Shown: positions 52,760 to 60,973 of the stretch, one piece after another
Position numbering within the stretch: position 1 is the first letter of the stretch
Layout of the letters: every line of letters begins with the position of its first letter
DNA from: CBDFKY01 sp965248995
GTDB taxonomy: Bacteria > Pseudomonadota > Alphaproteobacteria > Rickettsiales > UBA998
Assembly (NCBI GenBank): GCA_965248995.1
Contig: CBDFKY010000014.1
Span: 62,001-126,000, forward strand
Reading direction: 5' to 3'
Length of the DNA: 64,000 nt
Position numbers and translations under genes: made by a program
Notes under the pieces: generated by a model
The model's input: the letters and a program-made list of their open reading frames with translations, nothing else
What the model was told of the DNA's origin: nothing
Database searches by the model: none

Positions 52760-52799
52760 GAGCGTAGCGAAAGATCTCATGGAATGTTTCGCTACGCTC
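52760..52799. repeat. GAGCGTAGCGAA hairpin repeat
   Basis: GAGCGTAGCGAA and TTCGCTACGCTC are perfect inverted arms of 12 bp around a 16-bp loop, directly next to the family 2 repeat. Dispersed stem-loops of this type are common. 52800-52943 holds no gene. Confidence 0.6.
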
Positions 52800-52943
52800 A
52801 ACATGACAGGAACGCCCAAAGGCGGAGAATTTAATCCGGAGATAAGATACTACTACAAAATATCGTGCTATTTATCACCGCTTCTTGTATAAGACTCTAT
52901 AAAAAAATATTATCGGTGTATATAATGTACATCGAATGCGGGC

Positions 52944-54066
52944 ATGGACGAGATAAACCATCTGATTGAGCGAAAAAAGCTGTCCGTCGAAGGAAACAGC
53001 GTCATCGATCCGGCCAGCAAGGCCGTACTTTTCATCAGGGAAGGAAAGAAATATTTTTTCGCCGACCATCCGGCGGTGGAATATGTGCCACGCAACAGGC
53101 GAGGTCCTGAAATATTCGAAGCCATGCGAGAAGGAGAAAAAACCTCCCTCGGTTTTCTCGGTTCCAGAGGGCACCGGACCACTCCCCAGTGGTATGCGCC
53201 GAACCCCGCCAGCCATGCCTGGCTGACCCTGTACGATCCGCTGACCCAGAAGGCGGACGACATGCATTTCACGCCTCATTTCAAGAACCGCATCGCCAGC
53301 CCGGAGGCGCCCCGGATGGTCAAGACCTTCAAGGAGCCTGTCCTACGCGCTGACCGCCATCCTGTGCGCGGTCCCCATTTCCGGCGTTTCCAATCCGCAT
53401 CCGCTGGAGCGGCTGCATATTCAGGCGGCCGTCGGGTTTCCCCTGACCGAGCGGCAGGAGCTTTCCCTGCGCATGGATGACCTGCTGAACACGATCGAGG
53501 GGGTGAAATACAAATTCCTGCAGGTGGGCAAAAAGAAACAGTCACCCGACTCGATCAGCGGCAAGAGGAATTTCAACTGCATCAGCTATGCGATCAGCCT
53601 GCTGGAAGGCGTCGGGATAGAGTGTTTCCGAATAATTTTCGTACGAAAATTTTCGGATAAAAACACTATAAATTATAGGTTTATAGTCATTTTATCCGAT
53701 TAAAACCGTACGGTTTTAATCGGAATGACTATAGAGAGCGACCTGGCGCTGGAGGCCCATAAAACGCCGCTTCAGAGGATTCCCGGCCGACCGGTCAACG
53801 TTTCAGATTTCGTGGAGCGCGCTTTCCAGCACCGGCCGGAGAAATTCGTCCCGCTCGATTCGGAGGCCGGGAAAATAATGGTCGCGGAACTGGAAAACGG
53901 CAGCATCGCGGTGCATATGGAGACGCCGCTGCCCGACCGCACCGGTCAATTGTTCGCCAGCGTGGAAAACCGCAACGGTTTTGACCTGTTGCAGCCGTCG
54001 ACCCGGGTTTCGCAGAATGCATCCGGTCAGAAACCCACCTCGGCGCCGCAGCACGGGCGCCATTAA
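52944..54066 (+). pseudogene. Hypothetical gene split by a frameshift and by element E
   Basis: The first frame runs from ATG 52944 (MDEINHLIERKKLSVEGNSV) to about 53333. An extra G there shifts the reading into the frame SLSYALTAILCAVPISGVSN, which continues through NFNCISYAISLLEGVGIE up to element E and stops inside it. After the element the reading resumes as SDLALEAHKTPLQRIPGRPV, ending HGRH at 54066. Removing 53623-53736 (114 bp) joins GVGIE to SDLALE in one frame. The intact product would be about 335 residues of unknown family; the NCISYAISLL stretch recalls the Cys-containing helix of papain-like folds, but this is only a hint. No signal peptide. Confidence 0.7.
53618..53733 (+). repeat. 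Bipartite palindromic element, copy E
   Basis: 116 bp lying within a reading frame. Left end TAGAGTGTTTCC (one change from TATAGTGTTTCC), right end GAATGACTATAGAG. First hairpin core TTCGTACGAA, second ACCGTACGGT. Confidence 0.93.
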
Positions 54067-54080
54067 GATAAGTGCTCATT

Positions 54081-55484
54081 TTATTGCGTTATGCCACCTT
54101 CGCTCCTGTCCTTTTCTTTCATCTGCTTGGCGAAGCGCCGCAGATCCTCGATGCGCAATCCGGCAGGGCTGTAGGGGCTGACGGTGGAGGCGGCCTTGTC
54201 CAGATGCCGCGTCAGCTCTCCCCTGTCACTGCCGAGCGCCGAAAGTTCGGCGAGGGAGAGTTCCGCCATGCCCGGCTCGCCCGTATTGCCGTAGACCTGC
54301 GCCAGCAGCTGCCAGCTCTGCCCATAGCTGGGATCGGCGTTGCTGGCGGACGTCAGCAGTCCCTTCGCTTCCCTGTATGCCGCCGGAGTGCCGAGCGCCA
54401 CCAGCGGTTTGGCGGCGTCACTCAGCAGGACGGGAGAAGAAGGCCGCAGGCGCCGGGCGGTACGGTACGCGGCGGCGGATTCGGGCATCCGTCCGGCCTT
54501 GAACAGGATATAGCCCTTCAGTTCATTCAGATACGGCGCGTTCGGTTCCCGTTTAAGCGCCGCGTCGATTTCATTTAAGCCCTGGGCGGTGTCCGACCCG
54601 TTGGCATCCATCACGGCGCGGGCGATGCGAGCGGCGACGGAGGTATCGGAGGGCGGGTAGAGGTTCTTCACTTCCGAGGGTTCGAAGAGGAACCCGATCA
54701 GCTTGGCGCGGATACGGCGATGCCTCTCCTGCATGGCGGCGGGGAGAGGCTGCACGCCGGTCCCTTCCGTCTGCACCCGGGCGCGCATATGGCTGATGCG
54801 CTCTTCCGAGAGGGGGTGGGTCAGCAGGTAAGGGTCCTGATCCGCCTGCAGATGCTGTTTTTCCTCCCTGCGCAGCCTCTCGAACATCCTCTGCATCCCT
54901 TTTGCCGAAATCCCCGCCTTCTGCAGGAAGGTGAGGCCCGCCTGGTCCGCCGCTTCCTCGTTGGCGCGGGTGTAGCTGAGCATCGAGCGGCTGGAGAGCT
55001 GCGAAGCGCCCGCCAGAATACCGACGCCCGCCTGCCCTCCTCCTCCGGCGATGGCCGCCGCGCCGAGCAGGTAGGTCATGATCGAACTGAGCTTCGCCCG
55101 CTCCAGGAACGCGTCGGTCCGCACTAGGTGGCCCCCGGCGATATGCCCGGTTTCATGGGCGATGACACCGAGCAGCATGTCGGCGGTGTCGGTCTCGACG
55201 ATCAGGCCGGTATGCAGGAACAGGTTGCTGCCGCCCGCCACGAAGGCGTTCAGGGTGGAATCGGAAATGATGAACAGCCGCACCTGAGAGGGCGCGAGCC
55301 CGGCCGCGCTGAAGACGGGGGCGGCAAGGTCTCTCAGGTAATCCTCGGTTTCAGCGTCGCGGATCAGTCCGGCGGCGACGGCGGTGGAAGTGCAGAACGC
55401 TATCCATACGCTTCCCGCGAGCAGCAGGAAACGCATGGAAAGAGCGAATATTTTCAGGAACGGGCGGCAGTGATCTCTGTTCAT
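54081..55484 (-). CDS. M48 metallopeptidase with TPR domain (BepA/YfgC-like)
   Basis: 467 residues with an N-terminal signal segment, the zinc motif AHETGHIAGGH (HExxH) and the third ligand in TRANEEAADQAG (ExxxD region), then a helical TPR half (about 300-460: YLNELKGYILFKAGRMPESA). BepA-type enzymes work in the periplasm on outer-membrane protein assembly and quality control. A start at MNRDHC (55484) is preferred; another Met just before is possible. It converges with the split gene, stop to stop 14 bp apart. Confidence 0.85.
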   Translation of the reverse strand: MNRDHCRPFLKIFALSMRFLLLAGSVWIAFCTSTAVAAGLIRDAETEDYLRDLAAPVFSAAGLAPSQVRLFIISDSTLNAFVAGGSNLFLHTGLIVETDTADMLLGVIAHETGHIAGGHLVRTDAFLERAKLSSIMTYLLGAAAIAGGGGQAGVGILAGASQLSSRSMLSYTRANEEAADQAGLTFLQKAGISAKGMQRMFERLRREEKQHLQADQDPYLLTHPLSEERISHMRARVQTEGTGVQPLPAAMQERHRRIRAKLIGFLFEPSEVKNLYPPSDTSVAARIARAVMDANGSDTAQGLNEIDAALKREPNAPYLNELKGYILFKAGRMPESAAAYRTARRLRPSSPVLLSDAAKPLVALGTPAAYREAKGLLTSASNADPSYGQSWQLLAQVYGNTGEPGMAELSLAELSALGSDRGELTRHLDKAASTVSPYSPAGLRIEDLRRFAKQMKEKDRSEGGITQ

Positions 55485-55737
55485 GTATCGGCGCTTCATG
55501 GGATGTTTAGAGGTATCTTAACGTGTTTTCCGCTATAGTCATAACGATTCACAGGAGAATATACCGTATGCCTAAATGGACCGAGCAACAAAAAAAACCT
55601 TATGAAGGGATCGGCTCCGAAGCGCTGGTGAATACGATAGCGGATATTGAAAGACATACCCGCCATAAGCGCGTCAAGCCGAACGTAGGGATGAGTGAAA
55701 AGGAAGAAGATCTTTTTTCTTTGGGATTACAGCAATA

Positions 55738-55855
55738 TATAGTGTTTCCGAATAATTTTCGTACGAAAATTTTCGGATAAAAACACTATAAATTATAGGT
55801 TTATAGTCATTTTATCCGATTTAAAACCGTACGGTTTTAAATCGGAATGACTATA
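55738..55855 (+). repeat. Bipartite palindromic element, copy F
   Basis: First of a tandem pair in a coding frame. The second-hairpin arms carry an extra T/A pair (GATTTAAAACC with GGTTTTAAATC) compared with copy E, a matched change. Confidence 0.94.
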
Positions 55856-55968
55856 GTGTTTCCGAATAATTTTCGTACGAAAATTTTCGGATAAAAACAC
55901 TATAAAATATATGGTTATAGTCATTTTATCCGACAAAAACCGTACGGTTTTTAATCGGAATGACTATA
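55852..55968 (+). repeat. Bipartite palindromic element, copy G
   Basis: Second of the tandem pair. It shares the TATA at 55852-55855 with copy F and has the linker type of copies C and D. Confidence 0.94.
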
Positions 55969-56280
55969 TAAGCAGTTATCTTCAGATTCACGATGCCTCT
56001 CCTGATGAAGGGCTTCTCATCAATGGCATGAGCAGAGGACAGATTCTCACCGCTCTTCAGGAGAATTTTACTCAGTTCGTCAAAACCTCCACTGGATTGC
56101 CGGATCAGGCGGCAGCGACCTATACAAGTGACATAACGCAGGCTATCGGCGGTCATATACGAGAGAGAGCGACACGCCAGCTGCGGCAGTAAGCATTTTC
56201 ATAATGGGCGTGGCCGCATTGCCCTGCGGAAACACACCGCGATAGATTTTTTCTTCCTGTTGGACGACGGTAACAGCGAC

Positions 56281-56320
56281 AAGGCATCCATACTTGCGTA
56301 ATGGATGCCTTGTTCTCTTT
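56281..56320 (+). terminator. Possible terminator hairpin
   Basis: AAGGCATCCAT and ATGGATGCCTT form an 11-bp stem around 9 nt, followed by a T-rich but interrupted tail (GTTCTCTTTT). It would end the split gene on the plus strand. Confidence 0.6.
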
Positions 56321-56363
56321 TAAAGATATACGGCGAGGCGAAACCGACCTGGCCTGTCCGCGC

Positions 56364-57089
56364 TTACGCTTCGGCGATCGCCTTCACGGACGCCTTATGC
56401 TCGGAAGCAGAGGCTTCCGGCTCTTTCAGCACGTAGCCGCGTCCCCAGACCGTTTCGATATAATTCTCCCCTTCGGAAGAATCCGAGAGTTTCTTGCGCA
56501 GTTTGCAGACGAACACGTCGATGATTTTCAGTTCCGGCTCGTCGATTCCGCCATACAGGTGATTGAGGAACATTTCCTTAGTGAGCGTCGAACCCTTGCG
56601 AAGTGAGAGCAGCTCCAGAATCGCATATTCCTTGCTGGTCAGGTGAATCGGCTTGCCCGCCACTTCCACCGCCCGCGTATCCAGATTCACCACCAGCTTG
56701 CCGGTGCGGATGATGGATTCGGAATGGCCTTTGGAACGCCGCACGATCGCCTGGATACGGGCGATCAGTTCGCCTTTGTTGAAAGGCTTGGTCAGGTAGT
56801 CATCGGCACCGTATCCCAGACCCTTGATCTTCTGGTCGGGACCGGAGAGGCCGGAGAGAATGAGGATCGGCGTGGTGACTTTCGCGGCGCGGAAGCGGCG
56901 GAGCACTTCGTATCCGTCGATGTCCGGCAGCATGAGGTCGAGGATAATGATGTCGTAGTCATAAATCCTGCCGATTTCCAGCCCTTCCTCGCCGAGCTCG
57001 GTGGTATCGCAGATGATCCCTTCCGACGCCAGGGATAATTCGATGGCCTTTGCCGTTGAGGCATCGTCTTCCACTAATAATACACGCAT
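56364..57089 (-). CDS. ctrA: Cell-cycle response regulator CtrA
   Basis: 241 residues. A receiver domain has acidic Asp8-Asp9 pair, phosphoacceptor Asp51 (IILDLMLPDIDG) and Lys in LTKPF. The OmpR-type winged helix follows, with IHLTSKEYAILELLSLRKGS, the MFLNHLYGGIDEPELKIIDV region and VWGRGYVLKEP at the end. The receiver and DNA-binding sequences are those of CtrA, the master regulator of alphaproteobacterial cell cycle and surface structures. Asp51 and the recognition helix are kept. The C-terminal tail (ASASEHKASVKAIAEA) is Ala-rich, where degradation signals lie. AAGGTAGG precedes ATG 57089. Confidence 0.93.
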   Translation of the reverse strand: MRVLLVEDDASTAKAIELSLASEGIICDTTELGEEGLEIGRIYDYDIIILDLMLPDIDGYEVLRRFRAAKVTTPILILSGLSGPDQKIKGLGYGADDYLTKPFNKGELIARIQAIVRRSKGHSESIIRTGKLVVNLDTRAVEVAGKPIHLTSKEYAILELLSLRKGSTLTKEMFLNHLYGGIDEPELKIIDVFVCKLRKKLSDSSEGENYIETVWGRGYVLKEPEASASEHKASVKAIAEA

Positions 57090-57412
57090 ATGAATCCTAC
57101 CTTATAGAATGTTAATGTATCTCTTCACCCGAGAGCGATGAATGGTTACCTTATTAATCTTTTGTCCAAGCCCCCACGGGCCTGTTGAAATAGAAAGTCA
57201 TGATATATCCCGACTTCCCGGAAAGCATAACAAGCTGTAGTATGTTTAAGATAGCGTTATTGTTAACCTATGGCAACCAATTAGATTAATTTTTTTGGGT
57301 GCGATGCCCGTTCGCCACACATATGCGCAACTTATTATGTTTTGAGCCAAAAAACGGGGGTCATGAGCGCAAGAATTATGTGCATTACTGCACATAACCA
57401 GCTCTTTATGTT
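57090..57412 (-). promoter_or_regulatory. Upstream region of ctrA
   Basis: 323 bp without a gene. It is AT-rich and has several TTAA motifs but no clear TTAA-N7-TTAA pair. One GANTC site (GATTC on the minus strand) overlaps the base of the ctrA ribosome site; CcrM methylation at such sites controls ctrA in Caulobacter. Regulation here is inference. Confidence 0.35.
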
Positions 57413-58084
57413 CTATTTTGACGCAGTGCGAAAAGAAGCTGCGGAAAGATTTTTCGCCTCGTAGGGACATAGATCTGCTACCCGGCAATTGAAGCACAGG
57501 GGACTGCGTGCCTTGCAGGTATATCTCCCGTGCAGGATCAGCCAGTGATGGGCATGGGTAAGGTATCGTTCGGGGATGACCTGCATCAACTGCCTTTCCG
57601 ACTCCGTGACGTTGGCCGCTTCCGTCAGGCCGAGGCGGTTGGCGACGCGAAAGACGTGGGTATCCACCGCCACCAGCGGCGCTCTATGCACGCAGTTCAG
57701 CCAGACGCCGGCGGTTTTCCGCCCGACTCCGGGCAGGCGTCGCAGGGCCTCGAAGGTTTCGGGCACCTGCCCGTCATGCTCGGCGATCAGGAGCGCGCAG
57801 AGCGCCAGGACATACCGGGCTTTCACACGGTAGAGTCCGATGGTCTTGATATAAATCGTGAGCCTTTCCTCTCCGAGCGCCAGGATCGCACGGGGCGTAT
57901 CGGCGACCGCATAGAGCGCGGCAGTCGCCTTATTGACGGAAACGTCCGTCGCCTGCGCGGAAAGGACGATGGAGACGAGCAGGCAGAACGGATTAGGGGC
58001 GACCAGTTCCGTTTTCGGATGCGGGTCCGCCGCTTCGAAGCGAGCGAACAGGGTGGCGACGGCATCGGGGAGAAGAAGGGGCAT
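57413..58084 (-). CDS. nth: Endonuclease III
   Basis: 223 residues, a DNA glycosylase/AP lyase for oxidised pyrimidines. The helix-hairpin-helix LPGVGRKTAGVWLN has the catalytic Lys, VAVDTHVFRVANRLG the catalytic Asp, and the [4Fe-4S] loop is C-x6-C-x2-C-x5-C (CKARSPLCFNCRVADLC). It works in base-excision repair. The cluster would depend on the Isc proteins. It lies 323 bp upstream of ctrA on the same strand. Confidence 0.93.
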   Translation of the reverse strand: MPLLLPDAVATLFARFEAADPHPKTELVAPNPFCLLVSIVLSAQATDVSVNKATAALYAVADTPRAILALGEERLTIYIKTIGLYRVKARYVLALCALLIAEHDGQVPETFEALRRLPGVGRKTAGVWLNCVHRAPLVAVDTHVFRVANRLGLTEAANVTESERQLMQVIPERYLTHAHHWLILHGRYTCKARSPLCFNCRVADLCPYEAKNLSAASFRTASK

Positions 58085-58188
58085 TCCCTTGTTTAACGCA
58101 ATGACCGTTGCCCCAACAAGCCTTTAGAAAAAAGGATCGCGCAAACCTGTTTCATTTTTTATCCGGATGTTCTACATAACAGGGATAC

Positions 58189-58264
58189 GGGGGTTTAGCT
58201 CAGTGGTTAGAGCAGGATGCTCATAACGTCTTGGCCGGGGGTTCAAGTCCCTCAACCCCTACCA
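58189..58264 (+). tRNA. tRNA-Ile (CAT, lysidine-modified type), CCA encoded
   Basis: 76 nt: acceptor GGGGGTT with AACCCCT, D arm TTAGCTCAGTGGTTAGAGCA, anticodon loop CTCATAA with CAT, T arm GGTTCAAGTCC, ACCA end. The D arm and the region after the anticodon (CTTGGCCG) resemble E. coli tRNA-Ile2, not initiator tRNA. Elongator tRNA-Met is the alternative. Confidence 0.85.
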
Positions 58265-58533
58265 GTCGGGCACTCGTAATGTAGCGGTTCGAATTTCCCG
58301 GCTTGCGCCATTTCATCATTCTTGCCCGCGCTTATATTTTACAATGCCGGGAAATATGGCATTCAGCAATTCTTGGAAGACTTGAAAAGGATAACAAAAA
58401 TATTGGCTACTATAGAAGTAGTAAATAATTTTTAATTACTGACATAAAGCCGTCATAATATTTGATTACTTTAAGTATAGATACTTGGAATTAAATCCAT
58501 TTATGAAAAATTCATATTATGAGGAGAAAAATC

Positions 58534-59071
58534 ATGTCAGAATACACAGATTTACTTGTCGCACTTAACACGGAAGGTAAAAAACGAGTGATTGATGCTG
58601 AAGGCGTGGATAAACTAAACCGCTGGCCCTAAGACCGACAAAATAAATGTGGTCACGTTAATTATCACCTCTGATAATTCCACATCTGCAAATTTGCTGA
58701 AAACGGAAGCGCAAGAAAATAAGGTGGATGGCAAAGAAGTAATGTTTATTGATATTAATGAATATGCCAAAGCAAATGGTGGCAGATATCCAGAAAAAAC
58801 TCCTGCCGCAATTCAAGTGATTGAAGGAACACATACAAGATCCGCCGGTTATAACCTGCTTCCAGAAAAAGGAGCAATAAGTTACGCTTAAAATTTAAAC
58901 CATCAATTTAAAGAAGCTTTAGAACGTGAGCAACAGCCTAAAGATAAGAGTAATCTTCAATCTATGGTTGAGGGAGTGAAGTTGGCTTCTAGTATTTCTC
59001 TAAATCATTCCAATACCCCTACCGTAGCTTATAACGGCAAGCCGGAAAGTTCATCCATTCAGCGGACATAG
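58534..59071 (+). pseudogene. Degenerate AT-rich hypothetical gene
   Basis: Starting MSEYTDLLVALNTEGKKRVI at ATG 58534 with a GAGGAG ribosome site. The frame stops at TAA 58630, but a one-base shift leads to AGPKTDKINVVTLIITSDNS and on to EKGAISYA. Here TAA (58889) interrupts, and the same frame continues HQFKEALEREQQPKDKSNLQ to TAG 59069. The restored product would be about 178 residues of unknown family. Low GC compared with the neighbours and position directly downstream of a tRNA gene fit an acquired, decaying gene. The region 58265-58533 before it has no gene. Confidence 0.6.
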
Positions 59072-59175
59072 CGCGCTCGACTGCACCAGTATGGTTGTTA
59101 TTTCTTTTTTGATTCAGTGCTTTACTTAACAAGTCTAACTTAGAGAAGTAATGTAATTGACTCAAATCGGAATTC

Positions 59176-59236
59176 TATAGTGCTTCAACGTAATTTTTGA
59201 ACATGTATGTTCAAAATTCAAGTTGGTAAAAGCACT
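59176..59236. repeat. Single hairpin related to the bipartite element
   Basis: TATAGTGCTTCAAC at the left and GTTGGTAAAAGCAC at the right pair with a GTAA bulge on the 3' side, around a core TGAACATGTATGTTCA. The arm layout and bulge are those of the bipartite element, but the bases differ. It lies between the decayed gene and the HExxH gene. Confidence 0.65.
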
Positions 59237-59295
59237 CATCGGTTTCACCTCGTTCTTTTTCATCATAAAGTAACATTGCCGTATTATCATATGCC

Positions 59296-60417
59296 ATGCT
59301 GCATACGAACCTCAACCACAGGCCTTACCAGGATTATGTCCGCGTCTATTGCGATACTCCGGAAAGGAGCCGCGAACTCGTTTCTCTTCTGGATGATCTC
59401 TGGGAACACGACCCCGCCATACGCCGGAAGATCTGTGAATCCTACAGCCAGAAACGCACCCTGGATATTCTCTACTGCGACACGTACAGCAACGGCTGGC
59501 CGATGGATACGGCCTACGCACCGGAAAAGCACCTGTTGACGATAGCGCCGCGTCATTTGGAAACCGGCGGACTGTCTCTACAGAATAAGAAAGGGGAAAT
59601 CTACGCGCCGACCCTGAAAGAACTGTTTCAACACGAACTTTTTCATGCCGCCGATCCGGATGTCAATGTGGCCGTATTGAATTCCATCTTCGGCTTACCG
59701 GGGAAAGGAGACGGTCATTTTCAACGGGCGCTCCTGACGGTCAACCACGAATATGAGATGGAAAGGGCGCGGTATGCCTCCACCCTCACCCGGCAGGGAG
59801 AGGATCTGCTGGCATCTCGAACCGCGAAGGCCCCGCAGGAGCGGCCCGGCACTTTCGTGAGCATGGTACGGGTTGAGCGCACGGTGAATACCGGATTCGT
59901 GCATCAGGTAACGGAAAAGGCGGGAGACGGCCCGGAAATGAAAGCGCTCGGTGCCATTGTGGAAAAGCGGTCTCATACTGTCCTGCACAGACTGCAGGCG
60001 ATGGAGGACAGGAAACATGCTGCAGAAATGGCCATCTACACCGACCATCCGCACGTCAACCGCCATATTCGCCGGATTGAAACGCCGGCCATAGAATTCG
60101 CCAACGACCATAGCGGAGCCGACCGCCGGACCGATTATGCGGACGGTGCGGGCCACGTCAGGAACATTTCCCGGGAATTCGCCGCTTCTGGAGGCTCAAA
60201 GGACCTGGTGCGTGAACTGGGCACCCTGGCCGCCCAGATCACGCAGGCTGGCGGACTGAACGGGTATCTGGCGGAAAAAGAGCGAGAATATCATCAAAAG
60301 CTGGCGAAAATGACGCCCGGCGCGCTCGTCCGTCTTGAGGACACTCCGCAGGCGCAGGTGGAACAGGTCAAAGCCAACGGCAGGGTGAAGCATCCGACCG
60401 GGCGCGAGCATGACTAA
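59296..60417 (+). CDS. HExxH-motif protein, possible zinc metalloprotease
   Basis: 373 residues without a signal peptide. An HELFH zinc motif occurs at residues 113-117 (LFQHELFHAADPD), and EYEMERARY at about 152-160 could provide a third ligand Glu, giving a gluzincin-like arrangement. The motif with a following Asp resembles effector-type M91 (NleD-like) peptidases, but this is inference. The second half is helical and polar, ending with VKHPTGREHD. It is a single gene just before sdhC. The longer antisense and alternative frames are shadows. Function and secretion route are unknown. Confidence 0.55.
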   Translation: MLHTNLNHRPYQDYVRVYCDTPERSRELVSLLDDLWEHDPAIRRKICESYSQKRTLDILYCDTYSNGWPMDTAYAPEKHLLTIAPRHLETGGLSLQNKKGEIYAPTLKELFQHELFHAADPDVNVAVLNSIFGLPGKGDGHFQRALLTVNHEYEMERARYASTLTRQGEDLLASRTAKAPQERPGTFVSMVRVERTVNTGFVHQVTEKAGDGPEMKALGAIVEKRSHTVLHRLQAMEDRKHAAEMAIYTDHPHVNRHIRRIETPAIEFANDHSGADRRTDYADGAGHVRNISREFAASGGSKDLVRELGTLAAQITQAGGLNGYLAEKEREYHQKLAKMTPGALVRLEDTPQAQVEQVKANGRVKHPTGREHD

Positions 60418-60571
60418 AATGGACACAACCGACGGATAAAGCGTGCGGCGCCGTGCTGTTTAGGAAGCGGGACGCTTGATTTTCGGACATGTTCGCGATA
60501 ACACTGGAGGGCATTGTTCACCCTTTCATTTCCCTTATGAACCACCACGTTCAGGGGACACGGTCCAGCCT

Positions 60572-60973
60572 ATGAGCGACACGCCCGCAAAATCACACCG
60601 TCCGCTTTCCCCGCACCTGCAGATCTACCGTCCGCAGATCAGTTCGGTCTTATCCATCCTGCACAGGGCGACAGGGGTGTTCCTGTCGCTGGGTTCGCTG
60701 CTGCTGGCCGTCTGGCTGTTCGCGGCGGCGTATGACGAACGGCTGTATAACGGCCTCGGCGAGTTTTTGCGCGGCACGCCGGGTACGCTGGCCCTCATCG
60801 CTTGGTCGGGCGCGTTCTACTATCATTTGAGCAACGGCATCCGCCACCTGTTCTGGGACGCGGGCAAGGGATTCTCCCTGCCCGTCATGCATACCACCGG
60901 AATACTGGTACTGCTGGCGACGGCTGCGCTGACGGCCGTCACCTGGATCGCGGTGTGGGAAGGGGCGGTATGA
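60572..60973 (+). CDS. sdhC: Succinate dehydrogenase cytochrome b556 subunit
   Basis: 133 residues with three transmembrane helices. RPLSPHLQIYRPQISSVLSI is the signature before helix 1, SILHRATGV contains the conserved His-Arg near the quinone site, and YYHLSNGIRHLFWD carries the heme-ligand His. It anchors succinate dehydrogenase with SdhD and reduces ubiquinone. ATG 60572 fits the family start. It overlaps sdhD by four bases (ATGA), so both are coupled. Confidence 0.9.
   Translation: MSDTPAKSHRPLSPHLQIYRPQISSVLSILHRATGVFLSLGSLLLAVWLFAAAYDERLYNGLGEFLRGTPGTLALIAWSGAFYYHLSNGIRHLFWDAGKGFSLPVMHTTGILVLLATAALTAVTWIAVWEGAV

Larger units (their letters stand above)
55568..56192 (+). pseudogene. 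Hypothetical gene interrupted by two tandem palindromic elements
   Basis: The 5' part (MPKWTEQQKKPYEGIGSEAL ... DLFSLGLQQY) enters element F and stops there. The 3' part leaves element G as ISSYLQIHDASPDEGLLING and ends RERATRQLRQ at 56192. Taking out 55742-55970 (229 bp) joins TAT-ATA to AGC-AGT so that QQYISSYLQ reads on in one frame, giving about 131 residues. The family is unknown; it is helical and charged. An internal ATG within element G gives a new frame that would express the 3' part with a short leader, so a truncated protein is possible. Confidence 0.72.

Noticed and set aside
16008..55968. Repeated palindromes considered as a CRISPR array
   Set aside because: Copies are dispersed over 40 kb, about 117 bp long and without regular spacers or cas genes.
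58189..58264. tRNA considered as initiator tRNA-fMet
   Set aside because: The first pair of the acceptor stem can form G-T, and the three G-C pairs of the initiator anticodon stem are absent; the D arm matches tRNA-Ile2.
59207..59539. Plus-strand frame overlapping the start of the HExxH gene in another frame
   Set aside because: It begins inside a hairpin repeat and overlaps the better supported frame that carries the HELFH motif.
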